A stretch of 64,000 nucleotides of DNA from assembly GCA_029721515.1 (NCBI GenBank), contig CM056562.1, forward strand, positions 7,614,767 to 7,678,766. Direction: 5' to 3'. The notes beneath the pieces are model-generated. The model worked only from the letters and a program-made list of their open reading frames with translations. It searched no databases and was not told the origin of the DNA. Source of the DNA: Synanceia verrucosa. Its lineage: Eukaryota; Chordata; Actinopteri; Perciformes; Synanceiidae. Within the stretch, counting starts at the first letter, position 1. Each line of letters starts with the position of its first letter. This document shows positions 33,715 to 43,100 of this stretch, one piece after another. The translations under genes and the position numbers were made by a program.

Positions 33715-34518
33715 TCATGGAGACGAGCCAAGCCAGAGCCCTCGCCGCCGTTGCTCTCGCCGGAATATTCCCGGGAGCAACCCATGGGGGGCACGGCCCC
33801 AAAGGACCGAGAGGTCTCTGGAAAGCCCATTACATGGACCCGTAGCCGAACGCTGCCGAGGAGACCCCGGTGCGTAATGAGCAGACACATCAGTGTCTAG
33901 GCGTCGCCGTTTAGGAGAGGAAGGCTCGTAAACGTGACACTGAGGAGCAGCCAGATTCTCACACACCGAAGGATGAGGAGAGGATATGCTGCGCACAGAC
34001 GAAGGCGGGTGTGCACAGTCCACACGAGGCGAAGTGACAGCTCTCGTGGGCTCATAACCCTCACTCACCGGTTGATGAGGAGAGGAGACGCTGCGCACAG
34101 ACAAAGATGTGTGTGTACAGTCCACACGAGACCCAGAGACAGCGACCGTGGGCTCATGACTCTCAAACATCGAAGAATGAGGAGAGGAGACACTGAGTAC
34201 AGGCAAATGCGTGCGCTTGACGTCCACACGAGGCGTAGCATCAGCTCCCGTGGGCTCATAATCACATACATGTGCAGATACGACATGTATGGGGGAAAAA
34301 TCTGAGTGTGACACGGAAGAGATGTGCTGCTTTGGCAACGTGAGTCCGTGCTGGCCGCTAACCGAGAGGTTACAGGGTGTGTGATGTGCAGCTGCAGCCG
34401 AGCCGACAGGTTCAGATGCAGACTGAGTTTCAACAGGAATACTGCTCTTTAGTGGAAGATGTTCACGTTTTATTTCAAAACGGTTTGAATCAACATTAAG
34501 CAAACTGTTTTCAATCAC
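33715..34518 (-). CDS. DIRS ORF with 34-residue tandem repeats
   Basis: A 267-codon open frame between the gag-like and RT regions. Its central part is made of repeated units of about 34 residues containing SVSSPH, a YEP/HEP-T motif and RVDC. At DNA level the period is 102 bp (GATGAGGAGAGG-type starts near 33972, 34074 and 34176). A basic cluster, SPKRRRLDTD, follows. I do not know a function; the position suggests a linker between gag and pol or the end of the gag product. The final 50 codons overlap the upstream pol frame and may be out of the real frame. Confidence 0.5.
   Translation of the reverse strand: MIENSLLNVDSNRFEIKREHLPLKSSIPVETQSASEPVGSAAAAHHTPCNLSVSGQHGLTLPKQHISSVSHSDFSPIHVVSAHVCDYEPTGADATPRVDVKRTHLPVLSVSSPHSSMFESHEPTVAVSGSRVDCTHTSLSVRSVSSPHQPVSEGYEPTRAVTSPRVDCAHPPSSVRSISSPHPSVCENLAAPQCHVYEPSSPKRRRLDTDVSAHYAPGSPRQRSATGPCNGLSRDLSVLWGRAPHGLLPGIFRREQRRRGLWLGSSP
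33972..34290. repeat. 102-bp tandem repeat (about three units)
   Basis: Units begin with a GATGAGGAGAGG-like motif near 33972, 34074 and 34176, and each carries CACAGTCCACACGAG-like and GTGGGCTCATAA-like segments. The period is a multiple of three, so copy number can change without breaking the minus-strand frame. Confidence 0.8.
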
Positions 34519-34519
34519 A

Positions 34520-36154
34520 CACCTCCCCCCAACCAGTCATTGTCTCCGAGACTGCTTCCGCGGCGGCTCTAGTGGCGGGTTAGACCAGGAAGGAGCCATC
34601 CGACGGTTCTTGAAACCCCGGCGTGCCGTCGGTTGGACCGCCGAATAGCCCTGCCGGGATGGTGGCGGAGGAGAAGCAGGAGCAGGAGGAGCAGGAGAAA
34701 CAGGAGTCCGAGAAGTAGCCACGGGACGTCTCTGCCTCTGGCGTTGGTCCCGGTGGTCCCGCCAGTGACCAGAGGAGCGCTGAGGACGCGTATCGTGCTC
34801 AGCAGTCCCGCCAGTGACCAGAGGAGCGCTGAGGACGCGTATCGTGCTGGGCGCGAGTCACGTGTGACCGAAACTTCTCTGCTTCCTCCGCATTCTTCTG
34901 CAGCTGATCCACCACAGAACGGAGATGAGGACCGAACAGTCCGTCCAGACTAATGGGACCCTCCAGGAGCTCCTTCTTCATAGCCTCTGGAATGGAGGAG
35001 GACAAGTGCAGCCAGATGTTACGATGAATAAGCTGCTGCCACGCCGCGATTCGGGTGCTGGACACCGCTATGGAGGCGCAGAGATTGAGAGCGGCGCTGG
35101 CGGCTTTACCAAGCTCCTCTGCCCGTTCGACAGAAGCTCCGGCTCAGCCGCCATCTTGTTCATGGAATACGTCAACAGCGCAATGTTATTGGCAGCAGCA
35201 GAGGCTTGGAAAGCACACTGATGGGCTCGATCGGCCCATCTCGCTGTCATCTGGTCTGCAGAGGAGGGAGTAACCGGTCGGCGTCCGCCGAACATGCCAG
35301 TCTTAACACCGAAGACGGAAGACAGGCTCGGTTCCAGAGGAGGCACGGGAGGAAAACCGTGATCTGTAAAACCCTCCACCTTCGTGATGGGAGCGTAGGT
35401 TGAGACCGGCGCCTTCAACTTCCCAGGCTCAGCCTGACCAGACCCCTGACTGGTAGGTCTTAATGGAAGGAAAAAGAGGCCAGACAGGGTCGCGTCGGGC
35501 CGCCTGGCCCGAGGCGAAGTCGCCCATCATGTCGTCCGGAGGAGGCGGGGGCTGAACCTGTGGAACCGTTAAGTCCTTGTAAGCTGCTGCTCTCTCGATA
35601 ATACCCGGAAGTTCCTGCAGGAGAGCCCCAACGGCCGGCAGTGATGTCTTTTTGGAGACAGGAACACCAAGTTGTGCAGATGTGAAGTCCTCATCAGACT
35701 CTGGCCCCTCCGGCTGAAGGGGGAGAGCAAGAACGGACTGGCGTGGCGAACCAGGAGGGGGAGCGGAGTCGTCCGACCCCGATCCCGAATCAAAAAAGTC
35801 CAGGGCGTCGTCTAACGGATATAAATCGAGGACTGGGAAAACATCCTCAGCGACGGCAGCGAAAGCGTCTGCTCTCCGCTGCCTCTCCGCCGCAGGAAGG
35901 AGTTTGCAGTATGGGCAAGCCGCTTGCGGAGTCAATGCCAAGCCAGCGTGCTCCGGGCCGAGGCATGACTCACAGCGGGCATGCAGGTCGAAGCTCATGA
36001 AATATCCCGTCCGGCAAACGGGGCATTCACGGACGCCGCTGGATGACTTGTTTTCTTTCTTGTCGTGCTGCATCATGTTTGGCTGAAGAGAAGGAGGCGA
36101 TCGCCCGGTCTCACCCCAATTTATACACAAGGTGAGTCCGGAGGTGGGGCCCAC
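34520..36154 (-). pseudogene. DIRS gag-like ORF, frameshifted
   Basis: Opens at 36154 (MGPTSGLTLCINWGE). An N-terminal cysteine-rich segment at about residues 44-83 (CPVCRTGYF, HARCESCLG, CPYCKLL) resembles a zinc-binding knuckle. It is followed by an acidic Pro/Ser-rich stretch (DALDFFDSGSGSDDS). This frame stops at 35429. The downstream homologous parts continue in two other frames, 35418 to 35068 and 35065 to 34799, so at least two frameshifts have occurred. The tail (34722 to 34537) is Arg/Pro-rich. A near-exact 49-bp-period direct repeat lies at 34757..34848. It would encode the nucleocapsid-like protein. Confidence 0.7.
34757..34848. repeat. direct repeat, 43 identical bp at 49-bp spacing
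   Basis: The segment starting TCCCGCCAGTGACCAGAGG and ending CGTATCGTGCT occurs at 34757..34799 and again at 34806..34848. The 49-bp step is not a multiple of three, so this duplication by itself shifts the gag-like frame. Confidence 0.9.
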
Positions 36155-36259
36155 GCAGTGGGTGGGCGTGGACTAAAAATGCTTCAGTGCTGCGCATGCG
36201 CGCGAGGGATATACCCACTAGCGATAGCCTTAAAGGGCGAAGCCTATACGAAATAGAAC
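36098..36259. repeat. DIRS right inverted terminal repeat
   Basis: From CGATCGCCCGGTCTCACCCC to GAAATAGAAC. It is the reverse complement of the left repeat apart from the outermost bases. It lies just upstream of the gag-like start and probably carries the promoter. Confidence 0.9.
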
Positions 36260-37119
36260 GGTGACCGAGTGTTATATCTCTATGATGGCCATGGGGGACT
36301 TTTCCTGCTGGCCTACTGCTCCTTGAACAATGACCACCTGGCACAGTTGATCTGCCTCCATGGGGTCTATCTTAGCATGGTGATGCTCCTTGTGAAGCAC
36401 TTTTGGTGACTAGTCGGCTCTCATGTAGCTTAGTATCCTTCTTCTTAGAGAAGTGTCTTTTGTTTACCAGTCACTGTGGTGTTTATGCACTGCACATTTT
36501 TATTTTTTGTGTGGTTTCAGTTTAAATATTTGGATCTGACTCCATTATAAACATATTTATTCGTCTGGTGACTAACATGCCCAAAATGTATATTGTACCT
36601 GTATGGCCTTATATATGGAATCCTCAAAACTGAGAAAAGAAAATATAATTTCGATACACACTGTGCAATGTCACAGTGTGTTTGCATGTGGAGCTACTGA
36701 GGTTTTGTGCTTTAGTGCCCTCCTGTGTTTAATCCCAGAACATGAACATGAAGACTACATTATAGGCTCAGTGAGGGTCATTCATTTTGAACACTTGCTG
36801 CTGCTGAAATATGTCAGGCTTTCAGAAAGTTCCTTGATGACACCGTTCACACACAAAAAACACTGAAGTAAATTCCTTATAATAACGTGACTCTCTCTCA
36901 GATGCTCTGAGATGTTGTGTTACTTTTATTCAGCAGTGGTTCGATGGCTTTTCAACACTCCAAATTAACCAAACACCTATTCAGATGTTCAGACCTCCAT
37001 ATACCCCATTCACAACTATATACACCACAAACCAGTTTTCCCACTGTGTTTTTCTATCAATAGGTATTCCCACAGCTTCTTGCATTTGTTCATCCATGTC
37101 CATGTTTTTTCTTCATCCT
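36260..37119. repeat. unit B right flank joined to the 3' flank of copy C
   Basis: 36260..36390 resumes the unit A-like sequence (GTGACCGAGTGTTATATC) broken by the DIRS element. 36390..37119 parallels 18880..19695 downstream of copy B. C has about 245 bp (36727..36974) that B lacks, just before CTATTCAGATGTTCAG. No gene was seen here. Confidence 0.6.
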
Positions 37120-40100
37120 TCAGGTGTTCCTCCAGAGGAAGGCCTCATTGGCCAAAACAGTGGCCAGTTTATGGTTGAAGGGCTGGTAAAATTCTCTGAG
37201 GAGGTCTCTGGTGGTTTGAAGCATAGCGCCCATTTTGCTGTTTGCTGTCCGTCGTGTGTTAGACTTGGGCTGTTTGATCAGTGCTGCCTCCACCTGCTGT
37301 GACATAGGACCTGCAGGAAGAAGGTCAGAGTCCTTCATAATGCCGAAGTAAAGAAGACTTGATGGAGACACACAGCCAGGAAGATAAAGGTGTTTTCTGG
37401 ATACTTACCCACACTCAGAAAATCAAAAACTTTCTTGATGGTCTCTTTGAGGTTGGCAGCGTAATCCTCAAGTCGAACCACCAGAATCTGCTCCCTCTGG
37501 AAAACCGTGAGCCAGTCCAGTAAGAAGATGACATACATCCCCAAAGTTAGTCTCGCCTGCAGGGGAAATTGAGATACAGTCAGTCAGCATCATATGACAT
37601 CTACTTATCCAATGTGAACAAGAAGCCCTTAAACTGTCCTGTGGTGAGAAAAAGTCAACAAACAATAAGCACAATAATGACAACTTCTAAAAATACACCA
37701 ATGAGCGATTGGGTAACTTATTGCACTAGGATGAAGATGGGTACTGTAGTTTAGTTTGAGTCAACAAATACACTGGAAACTGCAGTGGCTGACTTATTTA
37801 GTCAATCATCTATACTTTTAAATAAATAGGACTGTCAAAATTATTGTGTTTATGTGAATAATCATCGTAGGTGTTTAAATGCAGTACTGAACAACCTTTA
37901 CTGTGATATGCTTTATATACTCTGTCATGCCCCGACGACACCGTTCTGTTAAGTTAACCCTATTTGTCTGGTTTATTCATGTTGTCCTGTCTGTTTCCGA
38001 TTTTATTGTCTGTGGGACCTCCTGAATCTGTTACCTCGATGACATTCTCATATTGTCACCGGACCAGGGGCCTCATGTATCAATATGTGTGTGGCATTCA
38101 TACTGAGAGCTGGCGTACGCTGTCAAAAATCAAGATTTATCAAGCAGTGTGAACGCCAGAATCCACGCAGCTTCCCTTGATACATCCCAATCACCGTGGA
38201 ATTGAGTGCACATGTCGGCGTTGCGGACTCCTCCCTCACCACACCCATAAATACATATGCAAATTCATTTAAATAGGTTCCACGCTGGGGCTGTCCTCAT
38301 CACGGGAGGGGAAACTTCAGGGTGTAGCCACGATCACCTGAGTTAAAAACACAGGATTAGACACCACATATGCTGCATCTGATGGATCACACTGATGTGA
38401 AATAGGATTACAATTCAGGAGAGATGCTGATGAAGCTATTTGTGAGGTTAGGCACGTGTGTAGATGATAATCGGGGACGCACACATGCAAACCATGAGTC
38501 AGGGAGAAGACCGATGACCGGTCGACATTTACTACAGTCCCACCACGGCATGCCCGCCTTCAGCCCGTTCCCACTATGCTTTTATTTAGGATGTATGAAT
38601 CGCCTGCTGAGCCAGATCACCTCGCAGCGATGTTGGTCACATTCATTTGCGCATCACAAATAATCTGCATACTGTGATGGTGCTTTTATTGCAACATGAA
38701 TGCAGTCGATCGCTCTAATTACATCAGGAAATCCAGCTATCGTTGCGAATTGCGCATTTGATGTTGACCTGTTTAACTGCATTGTATACGAATTTTTATA
38801 TGCCTGGCTAACGTGCGGAGGATCCAGTCCAACACACGTGGCATGGCCCGGCTCAAGGTCGACTGGCTCACTCCCGATCGGACGGTGTCCGGCCGTGGTC
38901 AGCGCCTGTGTGGCTCTGGCAGCGCTCAGCTCCTCCTGTGGCACTCCAGGGCCGGGAGCTGACCGCGCACAGCTCTGCGCACAGCTCCGCGCACAGCTGT
39001 TTACAAACTAGTGACAGTTTCCCCAACATCCCCTCTAAGTGTCGCCAACGGAACAAAAGCAACAGAATCTGGCGTACGGCAGCTATGAAGTTGGCGTGGA
39101 GCTGCGGCAATTTCCATGCTCAGTTCACTATTGATAAATCAGAAAGTGAACGTGGATCCTGGCGTACGCCACATTTCCTGGCGTACACTACTTTGATACA
39201 TGAGGCTCCTGGAGATTCATCAGAACCATGCGACGCAGGCATTCACATGGCTCCTCAAGAATCATCTTTATTGCAAGGCAGAGAACTGAATTTCATGCAG
39301 AGTCTGTGTCCTTCCTGGGTGTTACGTAGAGTATATTGTGTGCAGGTGTGTTGTCCCCTTCCCCCCTCCTTGCAGAGTGAGCACAGGTGAACTCACTCTG
39401 CTCAGCTCCTCCCCCTATATAAAAGTCCAGAGAGGAAGCTGAATGCTCTCTCTGCCTGCTGACTGTGCAGTGTGTGCTGCTGTGAGTTCTTATGGTGAGG
39501 TTTGCTCCTTTTGGGCCTAAAAAGGAGGGTGGTGGTTGGGTACCCTTTCAGTTTATCTGGAAGGTGGGGTTTGAGTTAGCTGGTATTAGTTTTGTTGCTT
39601 TGGTTTCTTTGTCCTTTTTTGTGAGACCTTTGCCTTTTTGTGCAAGCTTGTTTTCAGTCGTTGCCCTGTGTTTGTTTAATTATCAATAAACCTTATCCTC
39701 TATTGCCAACCAGTGTCTTTCACTCTTCCTTCAGCCCACTTAACATCAGTTGTTAGTCCCTGTCACCCATTGGGACGTAACACTGGGCTTCCTCATAGCC
39801 CCTAGACTGATACAAATGGACCTGGTAAAAGTAAATTCTGTTGCAGAGTGGCTGGTTCCGGTAACCGAAAGAAGGTCCAGCAAGTCTTAAGATTTGTTGA
39901 CTTGTTTCGTCAGTTCATCCAGAAATTCAGTGCCGTTGCTGTGCCCCTGCATACACTTACTTCTCCAAAGCATGCCTGTCAGTGGACTCCACAGGCAGAT
40001 AAGGTTTTCCGGTGACTCAAGACCCTTTTCACCACAGCTCCCATTCTCTCTATTCCCGATTGCTCACGCTAGTTTGTGGTGGAAGTGGATGCTTCATCGA

Positions 40101-43100
40101 AGGAGTCGGGGTGGTCCAGTCTCAGTGATCTGTGACGAATAGCAATTCCTGCATCCTTGCACCTATTTCTTGCATGATGGCAGCTGAGGACAGGTATCAG
40201 AGGGCGGGTCAAAAGGTACAGCTCGCCACTAATGATATGCCTCTGCATGTGCTCTCCAGGAAGTTGGCTCCTGTGTGGATCCCTTTCCTATTGCCAAGGT
40301 GGCCACCCCAATGGCAGTCTGGCTGTATTTACCTTGCTCGCTGAAGGTCCAGTCTACCTTCCACGTTAGGAAGATGAAGTTGGTGTGCGACAGTCCCATG
40401 GTTCCTCCCTTCAAGCCTCCTCCTGCTCCTCAGATGATTGAGGGTGGACCAGTCTGTATGGTCAAGAAGTTGCTGGCGGTCTGGAGCCGGGGTTGAGGAA
40501 AGTAATTCCTGTGCGATTGGGAAGGCTATGGTCCAGAGGTACTTTTACAGAGACCACTCTAAAGTTCCTGGGTCATCAGGATGTCGTACTGTCATGTTCC
40601 CGCAGCGCCATTCTGTTAACCCTTTTTCTCTCGTTTATTCAAGTTGTCCTGTTTATTTCCAGTTTTATTTTACAGTAGCATTGTCTCCCTCTCATTTCAG
40701 AACTCTTTGCTTGCTGCCCTCTTGTTCTCCCATGTCTGTGATTGTCTGGCCCCATCCTGATTGTTCCCAGCTGTGTTTCCCTTCCTCCTGTTTAAATAGT
40801 CCCGTCACCCTGTCTAGTGCGAGTTTGTCTTGTCCGTTGGTCGAAGCTTCCTTGCTCTCTTTCATCTTGGTAAGAATACTCATGCCGTCAACTGCCTCTA
40901 AAAAGAGTGTTTCTTTGTTATCTTTGTTATGTGTTTACCTCATTTTCTGAGTGTCCTAAATTTAGTGTTTACATTCTAGATTCCCCACCTTGGAAATAAG
41001 TAATCTAGTCATAGTCTAGGGTTGTTGGTTTTGTTATTCTCTTTCTCACTCTGCCTTGAGAGTAACTTTGGTTTCCCTTTTTATTTTATTATAAAACTCA
41101 TCATTCTTCTCATGAAAACAGATAATCAAACAATTAGAGAACATCATTTCAGCTGACCGGCATAGCGTTGAAGAAGATGGCATCATAGACGCAGAAACGA
41201 ATTGACCTCTCACACAGGCAGGACTGAAACAGCCGCACAGAGTCTACGACACTCTGATGGAAGTCCTCTACTGACTTGTTGGCCATCTTGAAGTACAGAT
41301 AGTCAGAGTAAAGTCTGGAAATGGAGAGAAATAGAGCTGTAAACCAGTCTGAAACACAAAAGAACATTTTGCTGGATCTCTCTACGATCACCTTTCTACT
41401 GGATCTCTGAGAATCAGAATGATTTTGGCATCAGGCTGGACTGCATGGATGAAGTCCTGGGTCAGGAACAGAGGCTCTGTCTCTTCCCTCTCTCTGTGAA
41501 CAAAGAACCAGGCTTGATGGTCCCATAAAGTGGATGCACTGGCTTCACCTGTGAAACCCAAATAAGGAGCAACTGAAGTCAAGTAGCACATTTTCGTGAG
41601 AAGAAACCTACATGTACAACATCAATTTATGTATTTGTGTAATTTGTGTATTGGCAGAAGTTAAATATAATATTTATGAAAAGAACTTTTTGGTGTGGTC
41701 AGGACCCAGTTGTCCTCAGGTAACACCAAATAAAAACTATGAATGGACCAGATTATTCCATATGACGAATAACAGACTGTAGCAATACCAAGCCATACCC
41801 ATACAAACACTTTAACATGTGTTCACCTGTTATGAGCGATAAGCGGTGGTCTCCAGATGAGTTTCCACTGATTCCTTCGTGGATGTTATGGGCTGCCAAG
41901 TCAAACAGATCCAGGTAGTCTTCCACAGGGACACGTTTCTGGAGGCCTTCTTTGAAACGGAAAAAACCTGCACCCCGAGGCACAGCAACAGCAAGGTCAT
42001 TTTATACACTTTTGTGTACTTTCATATGTACCTTATAGAAAGTTTGTAAATCATATATTTGCAACATTTTGTGAATGCTTAAAACTGTTTGTATACGATC
42101 AATAAACACCATCCATCTCCTGAGGACTTACCAAAGCGTCTTCTGGTCCACCAGTGGGGCTCCTTCATTGTGTTGAACTTGATCTCTGGATGCAGCAGCA
42201 GCCTGTTGTACAAGTCAGTCGTGCCGCACTTCGGCTGGCCAACAATGTAGAAGAACGGTAGACAGCGCAGACGAAACTGCTTGCCACCTCTGTGGAGTAA
42301 ATGCTGGTGGAAATTGGTCCTCAGGCGGTTACATGCAGCCTTGAAGATCTTTGAACGCAGAGAGAAGAGATTCCTCTTGTACGGATCGGTGCCGACTTTA
42401 CCAGAGAACTCCTGATACCAGCAAGGACTCTTGATGGTGGGCAGGAAATGGCGAGGAAGTGCAGACAACTGCAGAGTGGAACAAATTGGAATCAGGCATC
42501 TTTCCTCTTTTCCTGTGTAGGTTATCAGTCATCCAGATCAAGGTAAATCAAAACAGCAAAACAAGCCCATTTTTTCCTGTGACAATGTAACAAAGTGGGT
42601 TTGTTGCCTAAACCTGAAGAAGGTGTTGATTTGTTGCTTGGTTTAACAAAGAAGTGCAAATTCTGATTAGAGAATGTGACTCTGTATTCAAATCAGGGAC
42701 ACAACTGGAATACAGAGAGGCGCAGCAGAGGCTGAGGAGGGGCATCAGGGAAGCTAGGTGCAGATACAATCAGCACATAGAGGAGCATTTCTACAACAAA
42801 CTCCAGGAACATGTGGCAGGGAACAAAAAACCTCACTGGATATAAAACCAGCAGAGCAGCCCTGAACCCCACGGCCAGCTCCAGAGACCAACTGTCAGCC
42901 AGACCTACCAGAGGAGGACCATCGGATACAGCTCCAGCAACACCAGGTGAAAGCTGCCCTAAACAGACTTAACATCAAGAAGGCAGCAGGGCCAGATGGG
43001 GTTTCTAGATGCATCCTTAAGGCCTGTGCTAACCAGCTGGCAGGAGTGTTCACAACCATCTTCAATTTCTCACTGCAGCAGTGTGTCATTCCTACGTGCT

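Larger units (their letters stand above)
30159..36259 (-). mobile_element. DIRS-type tyrosine-recombinase retrotransposon (6.1 kb)
   Basis: All coding parts run right to left in the order gag-like region, an ORF with amino-acid repeats, reverse transcriptase/RNase H, and tyrosine recombinase overlapping the RT frame. The ends are inverted repeats, and an internal region near the left end matches both termini joined. This is the DIRS hallmark, in place of LTRs and an integrase. Unit A has the uninterrupted site (GCCGAGAAC then AGTGACCGAG at about 17640); in unit B the element lies between GCCGAGAAC and GGTGACCGAG, with no target duplication beyond ambiguous end bases. The RT carries a frameshift and a stop, so this copy is probably not autonomous. 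GC content is clearly higher than in surrounding DNA. Confidence 0.95.
37923..41095 (+). mobile_element. decayed Ty3/gypsy retrotransposon with nested insertions
   Basis: A 5' LTR remnant begins TGTCATGCCCCGACG (37923..38063) and the 3' LTR begins TGTCATGTTCCCGCAG at 40590. Between them pol fragments run in the plus direction but are broken by stops and frame changes. A Harbinger element (38064..39212) and a solo LTR (39320..39782) sit inside. It occupies intron 5 of sulfotransferase copy C. This is an old transposon copy with no open frame of useful length. Confidence 0.75.

Noticed and set aside
33972..34290. CRISPR-like repeated units
   Set aside because: Head-to-tail repeats without unique spacers, inside a eukaryotic retrotransposon ORF.
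33934..34305. Plus-strand frame with Arg/His repeats in the DIRS element
   Set aside because: It is the antisense shadow of the 102-bp tandem repeat, whose minus-strand frame fits the element's gene order.
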